A DNA stretch of 64,000 bases from Brotaphodocola faecis. Lineage in GTDB: Bacteria > Bacillota > Clostridia > Lachnospirales > Lachnospiraceae. Numbering within the stretch: position 1 is the first letter of the stretch; each line of letters starts with the position of its first letter. Positions 51,499-60,639 of the stretch are shown here, one piece after another. The stretch covers positions 1 to 64,000 of the forward strand of contig NZ_JBBMFJ010000008.1 of assembly GCF_040096075.1 (NCBI RefSeq), in the 5' to 3' direction. The notes beneath the pieces were generated by a model. It made no database searches. It was not told the DNA's origin and saw only the letters and a list, made by a program, of their open reading frames with translations. The position numbers were made by a program, and so were the translations under genes.

Positions 51499-51512
51499 AT
51501 TCTCCACCCCTT

Positions 51513-53585
51513 TTATCTGTTTTTGAAGATTTCCACAAATGCCTTCCACATTTTCACAAGCACATTCCAGATCCGACGCAGCGGGCTCTGGCTTGCCGCC
51601 TCGCTCTCTGCATCCAACACTTCGTCATCATCGTCCAGGCTGATCTCTGCGGTACGCAGAATGATCTGCACAGATTCCGGCTCCTGGTTTTCGTCTGATG
51701 TAAAGGATATCTTCTCCGCGTTCGGATCCATGTTCAGGAAACGGGTGTCGCCGTCTAAGTCATCCCACTCCTTGTCGATGGCTTCCTTCATGGTCACACC
51801 TGCGTGGCGGATAGAAGCGGTGCTATCCAGCACGCTTAAGCTCTTATCCAGAAGCTCCAGGGTGCCGCGGATGCTGTCGCGGGTAGCTGCGTCCAGATTG
51901 TCACTGCTGTTCTTTAAGGTGTTCTGCACGATGGCAGCCGTGCTCAGGCTCGTGTTCAGTGCCTCGGTGGTCCGGTTCATCAGTTCTTCCGTATCATCTA
52001 AGGACGCCTGCAGATCCGGGTAGTAGCTGTCCATGGAATCGTACAGGGCTGCGGTGTCCTCGGTGAGCATTTCCAGGCTGTCGGTGAGTTCGGAGGTATA
52101 TTGGGCTGTGTCCGCTACATCATCTAGGAGACTGGACATTTCGGAAGCCAGTTTGTTGCTGGCTGCAGCCAGAGTCTGAAGCTTCTGGGTCTTCTGGCCC
52201 AGGACGGTCTGCAGCGTTACCATATCCATCGGAAGGCCTGCCGCTACTGCCGCGCTGCTTCCCGCGGAGGAATACATGGCAATTCCGCTCGAATCACTTG
52301 GGCTTGCGGTCCGGTCATCGTAAAGATCCACATCCATATCAATATAATAATCGTCATCCACATCCTGAAGGCTGACTCCCGTGGATGCAAGGCTGGTCAC
52401 ATAGATCTGCTCACTGGCCTGCAGCTGGGCATCCAGCGCAATGATCGTCTGCATCAGCTGATTTAATGGAGATACTCCGCCTGCCAGATCCTCCGACCCG
52501 CTCTTAACACCCTTTAACGCGCTGTGCAGCTTATTCAGCGGATCCTGCATTTCCCGCACGGTGTCCACAATATCACCCAGGCTGTCGTGGGCTGTGTCCG
52601 CTGCCTCTTTTGCGGTCTCGATATGCGGGATCATGGCCTCTAACTGGTCCGATACGGCGCTTAAGGTCTCAATCGCGCGGTCATTGCCCTCCAGGATGCT
52701 GTCCTTTGCGCCGCTCCAGGTCTGTCTGGCGCTTTCCGCGGAGTTCATGCCGTTCTGCAACGAATTGATGCCATCCCGCATCGCCTCAACAGACAGAGCC
52801 ATCTGCTGCATGCTGTCGTGCATCTCATCGCCGCTCTCTTTCCAGGTATCCTTGGCGTCTTTTAAGTCGGTCACATGCTCTAAGTCACTGCCGGTCAGCG
52901 GGGTCATGGCCATGAACACGCCGCTGGTTTCAAAGCTGTCGGTGCCAATGCGGACGGTGAAGTCGCCATCCTCGCCCGGAAGTGCCGTGAATACAACCGC
53001 ACTGTTACTGCCGATGGTCTGCTTCTGGGCGCCGTCTGCCTCCAGGCTGTAACAGTCATTGGTATCCACCATCACTGCTACGGCCAGAACAAAGTTGTTC
53101 TTATAATATTCATTTACATCTGCGCTGTCGTTAAACTTCGCGTCGATATGAATCTCAATGAGTCCGGATGCGCCTGCCAGTTCATCGGCATTTTTCGGCA
53201 CACCGTTCAGTTTGTAGGACACATCAAAATTCCACGGAAGCGCTACCTTCTTTGCGTCCAGCTCCCCTTTATAATAGAAGCGTCCCTTGTAATCCGGTGA
53301 TACGTTCCAGGTTACCTTGTTTCCCTCAATGACCGGCTCGGTGTAGTCGGACATGTTGGTTACGGCGGTATAATTGCCGTAATCGGTGATGGTGGTCTGG
53401 CCGTTTAAATCACAGCCCTTCACCACATTGACCTTGTCTACATTTCCGTAGTAGTCGAGGTTGACATACATATTTTCATCTACGGCCACAGATGCCTGGC
53501 CCGCAAGCACCGGCAAAACTGTGCCGGTACATGCCATGACTGCAGCCAGTCCCATGACACCCAGTCTCTGATATCTTTTCTTCAT
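51513..53585 (-). CDS. Large exported coiled-coil protein, MMPL-associated
   Basis: A 690-aa exported protein. Signal peptide ends near VLAGQA. The first 240 residues are beta-rich; about 270-650 is dominated by long amphipathic helices (coiled coil) rich in Ser, Asp and Leu, with low-complexity acidic patches (VDDDYYIDMDVDLYDD). The C-terminus has a short amphipathic segment (RRIWNVLVKMWKAFVEIFKN) that may lie on the membrane. It follows the MMPL transporter gene by 71 nt with GGAGGG upstream of the ATG at 53585. It may be a periplasm-equivalent partner of the transporter, similar in layout to YhgE-type extracellular coiled coils. Role not known. Confidence 0.72.
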   Translation of the reverse strand: MKKRYQRLGVMGLAAVMACTGTVLPVLAGQASVAVDENMYVNLDYYGNVDKVNVVKGCDLNGQTTITDYGNYTAVTNMSDYTEPVIEGNKVTWNVSPDYKGRFYYKGELDAKKVALPWNFDVSYKLNGVPKNADELAGASGLIEIHIDAKFNDSADVNEYYKNNFVLAVAVMVDTNDCYSLEADGAQKQTIGSNSAVVFTALPGEDGDFTVRIGTDSFETSGVFMAMTPLTGSDLEHVTDLKDAKDTWKESGDEMHDSMQQMALSVEAMRDGINSLQNGMNSAESARQTWSGAKDSILEGNDRAIETLSAVSDQLEAMIPHIETAKEAADTAHDSLGDIVDTVREMQDPLNKLHSALKGVKSGSEDLAGGVSPLNQLMQTIIALDAQLQASEQIYVTSLASTGVSLQDVDDDYYIDMDVDLYDDRTASPSDSSGIAMYSSAGSSAAVAAGLPMDMVTLQTVLGQKTQKLQTLAAASNKLASEMSSLLDDVADTAQYTSELTDSLEMLTEDTAALYDSMDSYYPDLQASLDDTEELMNRTTEALNTSLSTAAIVQNTLKNSSDNLDAATRDSIRGTLELLDKSLSVLDSTASIRHAGVTMKEAIDKEWDDLDGDTRFLNMDPNAEKISFTSDENQEPESVQIILRTAEISLDDDDEVLDAESEAASQSPLRRIWNVLVKMWKAFVEIFKNR

Positions 53586-53656
53586 GACATTTTCCCTCCT
53601 GCTGCTTTCCTGCTGCAATATTGTTCTTCCCTGCTGTCTTAAGCAGCCTGCCGCTC

Positions 53657-55912
53657 TTATTTCTCTTTCCGGTGTTCTTCCAGTTTGGTCCGGATCTGCT
53701 CCGCTCTTGCATGGAACTGCTGTTTTCTGGTCACATAGCGCTCCCGGAGCCGTCTTCTGGAGCCTTTCCATTTCTTCTCAATGACCAGGCCGTCGGTCAG
53801 CACCAGAAGTGCCGGAAGCAGAGTCAGTACCAGTATCAGGCTTAAGAAGCCGCCTCGGCCAATCAGGTGTCCCAGGTCTCCGATGGCCGCCGTGGTAGAG
53901 ATCATGTATACAATGTATCCCGCCAGGGTGATGATACCGCCGGATGTGAAAATGGAGGAGCAGGACCGGGTCACGGCCTCAATGCAGGCCTCCTTCTTTG
54001 GAAGCGTCGCGCGCTTCACAATATAGTTGTTGGTAAGCAGGATCGAGTAGTCGACCGTCGCGCCCATCTGGATACTGCTGACGATGATGTAACCCATGTA
54101 GATCATATCCACACCCTGCACATACGGAACTGCCATATTAACGAAGATTGCGACTTCAATCGGGATCATAACCACGATCGGGATCAGCACGGACTTAAAG
54201 CTGAAGGCAACAACCAGAAATACACCAAGCAGTGTCAGCATATTTACCCGCGCGTTATCGTCGGTGATGGTGGACTTGATATCCTGGGTGGACGGTGTCT
54301 CACCGACCACATAGGAATTATCCGGATAATATTTCTTCATGAGATCCCGGATCTGATCTGTATATTCGAAGGATTTGTCACTCTCGCCCTTGGTCCTTAT
54401 GTATAACAGCATCCGCGCCGTATCCTTCGTGTGGAGCTGGCTGACTGTGGATTCCGGAAGGAAGTCCTCCGGAATGCCCTCCGGCAGCGTATTGGCCATA
54501 GAAGTGACACTCTTTACATATGGAAGATCTTCCAACTCGTCGGACAGCTTCTTTTCTGCCACCGGATCGTTGTTCGGATAGATCAGAAGCATCATGTTGC
54601 TTCGGCCAAACTTCTGGGTGATCTCCTGATCATCCGCATAAACCTGGGTTCCCGGAGCACCGCCCACGGCGCTGTTTCCGTACTGGAAGTTGTTCATCTG
54701 CTGCGCCACATAAGCCGGCGGGGTGATGAGAAGCACCGCCGCTAAAACCAGATAGCGGATGCGGTACACGCCCTTGCCCAGCCTGGTAAAGTCCGGGAAG
54801 AAGGAACGGTGTTTGCTCTTATCATTCCATTTGGTAAATTTCAGGATCATGGCCGGCATGAACAGCACCACCGTCAGAAGGCTGAAGATGATACCCTTTG
54901 CCAGAACCAGGCCCATATCGAAACCGATGTTGAATTTCATGGTAACCAGCGCCATGAAACCAACTACGGTCGTTAAGCTGCTGGCGAAGATGGAGTTGAT
55001 AGCCTCCTCAACCGCCTTGACAATGGCCTCCTCCTCGGAAAGTCCGGTATCACGCCAGTTCATGTAGGCATCCAGCAGGAAAATGGAATAGTCCATGGAG
55101 GTTGCCAACTGTAAAATGATGGCTACGTTATCGGTCAGGAAGGAAATCGTGCCGATGAATATGTTGGTTCCCTTATTTAACAACACCGCCACGCCCATAA
55201 CCAGCAAAAACAGGATCGGCTCCGTCCATGCCGTTGTAGCCAGACAGAGCACCACAAAAATCATGATGACCGCAACCACCAGGATCTTGTTCATCTCTTC
55301 ATGGGTGGTCTGGATCAGGGATTTGTTCTGCACTGCCATGCCGACATAGCAGCCTTTGTCTCCGGTGATGGCTTTCATCTCATCGATGGCCGCCTCGGTT
55401 TTCGGGGAATCGGATTCCTCCTCAAAGGTGATGTCCATAACTGCACAGCGGTCCTTGTAGTAATCCTTGATGTCATCCATATTGATGAAATCTTCCCCTG
55501 CGTAGACATTGACCGTAGTGTCGCACCAGAGAACCTGGTCCACACCGTCAATGGCCTGAATCTTGTCTTTATATTGCTTCGCCTCATACAGGCTTACGTC
55601 CTTTAGCATCAGCCGGGCTGTTCCCGGATAACCGAACTCCTTCTTCATCACATCCAGTCCCATGCTGGACTGCGCCGTGGAAGGCACGTACTTGGTCAGG
55701 TCGTAGTTTACATTCACGAACAGCATTGCTACCGCACAGAAAATGCAGGCCGCAACGAACACCGACTCGATCCAGACACGTTTTTCGATGATGAATCGTG
55801 CCAGACGGATGGTAAATCCGGTATCTTCTGTTCCTGTCTGCTTCTTCTCCGCTCCCTTTTTATGGGGCAGACGCGCTTTTAATTTGTCTTTCAGGGATTT
55901 TTTGTCTTCCAT
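53657..55912 (-). CDS. MMPL/RND-family transporter
   Basis: A 751-aa membrane protein with the two-halves RND/MMPL layout: one helix, a large outer loop, about five helices, then repeated. First half membrane block: ILVVAVIMIFVVLCLATTAW through LLTVVLFMPAMIL; second: NMLTLLGVFLVVAFSFKSVL through LVLTLLPALLVLTDG. DYSIFLLDAYMNWR and DYSILLTNNYIVKR carry the conserved Asp-Tyr used for proton coupling. Substrates in the family are lipids, peptides or drugs. It sits between a CAP-like wall protein and the coiled-coil protein; the TetR gene beyond suggests inducible export. Confidence 0.92.
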   Translation of the reverse strand: MEDKKSLKDKLKARLPHKKGAEKKQTGTEDTGFTIRLARFIIEKRVWIESVFVAACIFCAVAMLFVNVNYDLTKYVPSTAQSSMGLDVMKKEFGYPGTARLMLKDVSLYEAKQYKDKIQAIDGVDQVLWCDTTVNVYAGEDFINMDDIKDYYKDRCAVMDITFEEESDSPKTEAAIDEMKAITGDKGCYVGMAVQNKSLIQTTHEEMNKILVVAVIMIFVVLCLATTAWTEPILFLLVMGVAVLLNKGTNIFIGTISFLTDNVAIILQLATSMDYSIFLLDAYMNWRDTGLSEEEAIVKAVEEAINSIFASSLTTVVGFMALVTMKFNIGFDMGLVLAKGIIFSLLTVVLFMPAMILKFTKWNDKSKHRSFFPDFTRLGKGVYRIRYLVLAAVLLITPPAYVAQQMNNFQYGNSAVGGAPGTQVYADDQEITQKFGRSNMMLLIYPNNDPVAEKKLSDELEDLPYVKSVTSMANTLPEGIPEDFLPESTVSQLHTKDTARMLLYIRTKGESDKSFEYTDQIRDLMKKYYPDNSYVVGETPSTQDIKSTITDDNARVNMLTLLGVFLVVAFSFKSVLIPIVVMIPIEVAIFVNMAVPYVQGVDMIYMGYIIVSSIQMGATVDYSILLTNNYIVKRATLPKKEACIEAVTRSCSSIFTSGGIITLAGYIVYMISTTAAIGDLGHLIGRGGFLSLILVLTLLPALLVLTDGLVIEKKWKGSRRRLRERYVTRKQQFHARAEQIRTKLEEHRKEK

Positions 55913-55990
55913 ATCTGATCTCTGCTCCTCTTTCCCTTTTTTATTTCATACCGTTCGCATGATCTGCAAACAGAAATTCTTTTTCTGACT

Positions 55991-56848
55991 CTACCGCATC
56001 AGGATTACCATAAAATACTGTTCTCCGTCTTTCTCCGCGTGGGCCATACCAATGCGCCGGTAATAATCCAGGGAATCTTTTCGTTTTCCGTTGGAATCAT
56101 ATTTATCCTGAGTCTTGCCGATGAGCTTGTCGAAGGCGTCATCCGCGTCTTCCCTGCCGCGCAGGTAAAGTTCCCGGCAGCTGGAATTCTTCCGGTAGGA
56201 AATCTGCGCCAGGTAATCCTTCAGAGTACCCTCACCCGGAATTGCATCCCCGCTGTAGCCATTTGCCAGAGCTGCTTCCAGGCGGTGTGCCGCTGCCTGG
56301 TTCAGTTTTTCATCCATGATAAATCCGGCATAACGGTCGTACTGCCGCTTTTCATCATTGCCATACTCATCTTCCCGGTCCGGATACTCGTCGAAATACA
56401 GATCCTTTTTCTCGTCGTTTAACTGGTCAAATAAAAACTGTGTCTCTTCATCGTAACAGAACACCGGATACGCGCCACCTCCGGTATTCGGCACCCACTG
56501 GGCGGTCTTTAAGGAGCCGTTCCAGTTAAATTTATAAATGGCATTATCAAACTGAAGATCCTGACGGTTTTTACTGCCGTCCGGCAGAAGGTAATACCAG
56601 TCATCCCCCTCCTGAACCCAGTTCGCGCGGGCCGCCTCAGTCTCTTCCGAGGCAATTACTTTTGTAGTTCCATATGTAGAAGCTGGCTTTGTCTCAGCCA
56701 CCGCGCCGCTTCCCGCCTCTATGGTGGAAGCTGCCGCCAGTGCTGTTACCGGATACTGCAGAAGCATCAGTCCCGCCGTAAAAAGTGCGACACGTAAAGG
56801 GTTCGTTAAGAACCATGTGTTTTTGTGCAATTTATCTCGATAATCCAT
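55991..56848 (-). CDS. Exported protein with a wall-binding repeat and a CAP/SCP-like domain
   Basis: A 285-aa exported protein. The signal region is LRVALFTAGLMLLQYPVTALA. A single choline-binding-type unit (WVQEGDDWYYLLPDGS) is followed by residues about 130-285 with the features of a CAP domain: a helix with LNDEKKDLYF, A-A-A-H-R-L-E-A-A, HN-less middle, and the ending RRIGMAHAEKDGEQYFMVILM. The usual catalytic-like His/Glu set is not obvious, so it may be diverged. GGAGG precedes the ATG. First gene of the operon divergent from tetR. Confidence 0.65.
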   Translation of the reverse strand: MDYRDKLHKNTWFLTNPLRVALFTAGLMLLQYPVTALAAASTIEAGSGAVAETKPASTYGTTKVIASEETEAARANWVQEGDDWYYLLPDGSKNRQDLQFDNAIYKFNWNGSLKTAQWVPNTGGGAYPVFCYDEETQFLFDQLNDEKKDLYFDEYPDREDEYGNDEKRQYDRYAGFIMDEKLNQAAAHRLEAALANGYSGDAIPGEGTLKDYLAQISYRKNSSCRELYLRGREDADDAFDKLIGKTQDKYDSNGKRKDSLDYYRRIGMAHAEKDGEQYFMVILMR

Positions 56849-57077
56849 AGAAACCTCCGAAATTCCTCTTCATTTTCTTGCACTATTATCTATGTATATG
56901 TTAAAATACACAAGTATCAGTTTCATTTGGGTCGTTCAAAATGAGACACTTGTATCAAATTTGTTCAGAATAACACATTATAAACCTGGCCTGTTTTCTG
57001 TTTGAAATCCTGCGGAATTTCTGTTCCGAATATTTTTGCCTGAAAGCAGAAAACACATATATGATGGAGGTTACTAC
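56849..57077. promoter_or_regulatory. Divergent promoter region with TetR-type dyads
   Basis: A dyad TGA-N-ACA-N2-TGT-N-TCA lies at 56942-56957 (TGAGACACTTGTATCA). A related half TGATACTTGTGT (minus strand, about 56911-56922) follows 20-30 nt on. On the minus strand TTGTGT-N17-GATAAT (around 56890-56920) may be the operon promoter and would be covered by that second site. A role for the adjacent TetR protein is inference. Confidence 0.55.
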
Positions 57078-57671
57078 ATGGCACAGTCAACATCCCGGAA
57101 AACCAGCATTACCGCCCGCCGGACTTACGCGCTCTTAAAGGGCGCGCTCTTTTCCCAGCTTGCTGCCCTGCCTTTTGAGCAGCTGACACTGACCGATATC
57201 TGCAACACCGCGCTGATCTCCCGTTCTACCTTTTACCGCTATTTTGAGGATAAATATGACCTGCTTCATTACTGTCTCGGTTCTATGCTCGATGAACTTG
57301 GACTCGATGAAGATGTTCTTTATCTGACGAACCGTTCTTCCGTGCGGGATTTCCTGCGAATCCTGCTGCGTCTCATCGGCGAAAACCGGATCCTGTACCA
57401 GAAAATCTATCATGCGAATCAGGACGGCGACCTTATGCGCATCATCCGCACCGGTCTCATCCGCATTATGAATGATAAAGTTCAGGCTGCCGAACAGAAG
57501 GGCTATCGTCTGAAACTTCCTGCCCCTATATTCGCCAGCCTGATGACTGATTTCTATTTTGATATTGTGAAATGCTATCTGGAGCAGGACGAACCCTGCG
57601 ACCCAGACAGCTTCGTAGACAGCATCTGCCTGTTTATTGAACGTGACTTTTTTGCGCCGCCGGAAGCCTGA
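57078..57671 (+). CDS. TetR-family transcriptional regulator
   Basis: A 197-aa regulator. The N-terminal helix-turn-helix reads FEQLTLTDICNTALISRSTFYRYFEDKYDLLHYC, classic TetR. The C-terminal ligand domain is all-helical with no recognisable ligand motif. The start is ATG 57078 with GGAGG 7 nt upstream. Divergent from the wall-protein/MMPL operon, its likely target. Confidence 0.92.
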   Translation: MAQSTSRKTSITARRTYALLKGALFSQLAALPFEQLTLTDICNTALISRSTFYRYFEDKYDLLHYCLGSMLDELGLDEDVLYLTNRSSVRDFLRILLRLIGENRILYQKIYHANQDGDLMRIIRTGLIRIMNDKVQAAEQKGYRLKLPAPIFASLMTDFYFDIVKCYLEQDEPCDPDSFVDSICLFIERDFFAPPEA

Positions 57672-57730
57672 GCTCCGGCGTTTTTCTTCCCCGGCGCGCT
57701 TCTGCTGTGTTGGGACCAGGCCATGGTTTC

Positions 57731-59227
57731 TCAGCGCTCCCGCGCCCAGCCGTAGGCGTAACGCACGGCTTTTTCCCACCCGCGGACCATGGTCTTGCGG
57801 GTCTTTTCATCTAATTCCGGTGTAAAGATCCGGTCCACTTCCTGATTTTCTTTGACTTCTTCCTTATCTTTCCAGTATCCCACAGCAAGGCCCGCCAGAT
57901 AAGCCGCACCCATGGCTGTGGTCTCCACACAGGACGGCCGCTTTACCGGTGCCTGGATAAAGTCTGCCTGGGTCTGCATCAGGAAATTGTTGGCACTGGC
58001 TCCGCCATCCACCTTCAGGGATGTCAGGTCAATACCGGAATCCGCCTTCATAGCCACCAGCACATCATGGACCTGGTAAGCGATGGACTCCAGCGTAGCC
58101 CGGATGATGTGGTATTTGTTCACACCCCGGGTAATACCTACAATGGTTCCTCTGGCATACTGATCCCAGTGGGGTGCGCCCAGGCCGGTGAAGGCCGGAA
58201 CCACGTAGCAGCCGTTGGTATCTTTTACCTTCTTTGCCATGTACTCGGAATCCTCCGCCGAATCAATCAGCCGCAGTTCATCCCGCAGCCACTGAACCGC
58301 TGCCCCTGCCACGAAGATGGAGCCCTCCAGCGCATAGTTCACCTTGCCATCCAGTCCCCAGGCAATGGTGGTAACCAGCCCGTTTCTGGAAAATACCGGC
58401 TTTTCTCCGGTGTTCATAAGAAGGAAGCAGCCCGTTCCGTAGGTGTTCTTGGCCTCACCCGGCTCAAAACAGGTCTGCCCGAACAACGCCGCCTGCTGGT
58501 CCCCCGCCGCCCCGGCAATCGGAATTGGTCCGCCCAGATAAGAGGGATCCGTCTCGCCGTAGATGCAGCTGGACGGCTTCGGCTCCGGCAGCATACACTT
58601 CGGAATATCCAGAACCTTTAAGATTTCCTCATCCCACTGCAGAGTGTTAATGTTAAACAGCATGGTACGGGACGCGTTGGAATAATCCGTCACATGCACC
58701 GCGCCTTTGGTCAGCTTCCAGATGAGCCAGGTCTCCACCGTGCCAAATAAAAGCTCACCCTTTTCCGCCCGTTCCCTGGCTCCCGGCACATGGTCCAGCA
58801 GCCATTTGATCTTGGTCCCGGAAAAATACGCGTCAATGACAAGTCCCGTTTTCTTCCGGAAACTGTCCACGTATCCCTGTTCCTTCAGGGAATCACAGTA
58901 AGCTGCCGTGCGGCGGCACTGCCACACAATGGCGTGGGCAATGGGTTCTCCGGTCTCTTTATCCCATACAATGGTGGTTTCTCTCTGGTTGGTGATGCCG
59001 ATGGCCGCAATATCTGCCGCCTCCACGCCAATGCGGTTCATGGCTTCTACCGCCACGCCCAGCATGCTGGCCCAGATTTCATCCGCGTCATGTTCTACCC
59101 AGCCCGGCTGCGGAAAATACTGGTGAAATTCCCGCTGCGCCATGCTGCAGATCTTGCCTTTTTTATTGAAGAGGATACAGCGGTTGCTAGTGGTTCCTGC
59201 GTCCAGTGCCATAATATAATCTGCCAT
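57731..59227 (-). CDS. glpK: Glycerol kinase
   Basis: A 498-aa FGGY kinase that makes glycerol-3-phosphate. ALDAGTTSNRCILF, the glycerol-site QRETTIVWD, and PIAGAAGDQQAALFG and KVDGGASANNFLMQ nucleotide motifs are intact. In PTS-regulated Firmicute enzymes a phosphorylated His lies in an HFFG-type stretch just before PIAGAAGDQQ; here that stretch reads DPSYLGG, so HPr control may be absent. GGGGGAAAC precedes the ATG. Upstream is a decayed kinase gene, so the promoter is unclear; no glpF or glpD is near. Confidence 0.95.
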   Translation of the reverse strand: MADYIMALDAGTTSNRCILFNKKGKICSMAQREFHQYFPQPGWVEHDADEIWASMLGVAVEAMNRIGVEAADIAAIGITNQRETTIVWDKETGEPIAHAIVWQCRRTAAYCDSLKEQGYVDSFRKKTGLVIDAYFSGTKIKWLLDHVPGARERAEKGELLFGTVETWLIWKLTKGAVHVTDYSNASRTMLFNINTLQWDEEILKVLDIPKCMLPEPKPSSCIYGETDPSYLGGPIPIAGAAGDQQAALFGQTCFEPGEAKNTYGTGCFLLMNTGEKPVFSRNGLVTTIAWGLDGKVNYALEGSIFVAGAAVQWLRDELRLIDSAEDSEYMAKKVKDTNGCYVVPAFTGLGAPHWDQYARGTIVGITRGVNKYHIIRATLESIAYQVHDVLVAMKADSGIDLTSLKVDGGASANNFLMQTQADFIQAPVKRPSCVETTAMGAAYLAGLAVGYWKDKEEVKENQEVDRIFTPELDEKTRKTMVRGWEKAVRYAYGWARER

Positions 59228-59277
59228 AATGTTTCCCCCTTTATATGAGATTTTACTTGCTCGTTTCTTTTTTGTTC

Positions 59278-59739
59278 TTAAAATTCCACAATAAAACGAT
59301 TCTCCTTCACACTGTCTGACTCCGCCCAGATCTTCCCTCCATGCATCCGCACAATTTCCTGCGCGATGGCAAGACCCAGGCCATATCCGCCTGTTATTCC
59401 CCGGGATGGATCAGCCCGGTAGAAGCGTTCAAATATCTGCTTCTGTTCTTCTTTCGTAAGCGGGGTTTCCTGACTGGTTACGGTAAACCGGATTTTTTTC
59501 TCTGCCGCCTGTTTTAAGCTTACCCGGATTGTGCTGCCTGGTTCACTGTATTTACAGGCATTGTCCAACAGGATTTCCGCAAGCTGTCTCAACTTCGCTT
59601 CTTATCCATCGATCATCCGTCCGGCTTCTGCCCGAATATAGCCTATGCGGCGTTTGTCTTCTGAATCTGTCAGCGCTGAGGATGCTGCAATCAGTCCCGC
59701 ATTGGATAAGATAAGATTCGTGGCGTTATTTTCCGAGCC
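59278..59739 (-). pseudogene. Sensor histidine kinase remnant
   Basis: The C-terminal ATP-binding part is readable: N box LLDNACKYSEPG, F box QIFERFYRAD, G2 box GGYGLGLAIAQEIVRMHGG. Just upstream in the same frame lies part of the dimerisation domain (ILSNAGLIAASSALTDSEDK, RRIGYIRAEAGRM) ending in a TAA near 59600, and about 50 residues between the two parts are missing. The N-terminus with sensor and phospho-His is gone, and the fragment abuts an IS3-type orfA remnant. So it was broken by insertion and deletion. Confidence 0.85.
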
Positions 59740-60204
59740 TCACATCCTTTCGAATTCTTTCACTTTTTTTAACAGTTCCACCACCATATCCTTTTCTTCA
59801 AGCTGGCGCTTAAGTCGCAGGTTCTCCCTGCTCAGACATTCCAGTTCGTCAACCTCATCATCCGGTTTATGGTGCCCGCGTTTATCTGACAGCCCGTCTC
59901 CCCCCGCTGCATCGTATTTCTTTACCCAGGAATAGACCCGGCTGTATGAGACATCACACAAGGAAGCCGTTCCTTTGTAATCCCGGTCATGGGCAATACA
60001 GTATCCCACTATTTCCTTGCGTTCCTCGAGTGTTGTTTTTCTCCGTGCCTCTGCCATATAGACCTCCCTTTTCGGATCATAACTCTTAAGTTCTATATTG
60101 GCATTATACTTCAAAATCCACCTTCTGAAAACTTTGGTGTCAGAAATACCGTATTTGACGGTAATTTCCAGAATAGTGCCCTTCCCGGAAAGGTATTCTT
60201 CCAC
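59740..60204 (-). pseudogene. IS3/IS150-type transposase OrfA, truncated
   Basis: A 154-codon stretch with two helix-turn-helix segments (VEEYLSGKGTILEITVKYGISD; GTASLCDVSYSRVYSWVKKY) and a leucine-zipper-like end (LSRENLRLKRQLEEKDMVVELLKKVKEF) typical of OrfA. The usual N-terminal about 10 residues are missing, the reading frame opens only at a GTG, and OrfB is absent: the kinase remnant follows directly. No intact inverted repeats were found here. Confidence 0.8.
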
Positions 60205-60297
60205 AGCTTCTGTGCTAATAAAAAGAACTTATGTTCGATAAACCATGGGCATATAGAAAAATATATGGTAAAATATAATCAGCCGAGATAGTTTCCA

Positions 60298-60462
60298 TGG
60301 CTGAAGGAAGTAGACAGTCTGGCATTGTGCAAAGCACAGCTGCATCTGCAGACAGCATACAAAAATTTCTTTCGTGATGTTTCTGTAGGTTTTCCAAAGT
60401 TCAAATCAAAAAAGAAGCCAGTAAAAAGCTATACAACCAATTATGTGAATAATCCGGGGTGA
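60298..60462 (+). pseudogene. TnpB (IS200/IS605 family) fragment
   Basis: Fifty-four codons read WLKEVDSLALCKAQLHLQTA then YKNFFRDVSVGFPKFKSKKK and KPVKSYTTNYVNN before a stop. This matches the N-terminal part of TnpB (...NLxxAYKNFFR...GFPKFKSK...SYTTN). No RuvC motifs follow, so it is a dead remnant. Confidence 0.75.
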
Positions 60463-60639
60463 AATCCATCACCTGTCCGGCGTATGGAAATCAATATTCC
60501 GTTTTTTACGGAATCACGCTTCCAGCAAAAAGGGAATCGCATTTTTCGCCCTGCATCGGCGAGCAGAGTGATGCCTGAGCGGAGGATACGTGCTATAATA
60601 TTGAAGGAAAATAGACGATGAAATGAGGGGACATTTGTG
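60463..60639 (+). promoter_or_regulatory. Spacer with promoter for the carbamoylase pseudogene
   Basis: Contains a small perfect hairpin ATTCCGT-N5-ACGGAAT (60496-60514) and an extended -10 promoter, TGC then TATAAT at 60594-60599, without a good -35. GAGGGG (60625-60630) is the ribosome site for the ATG at 60640. Confidence 0.5.
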
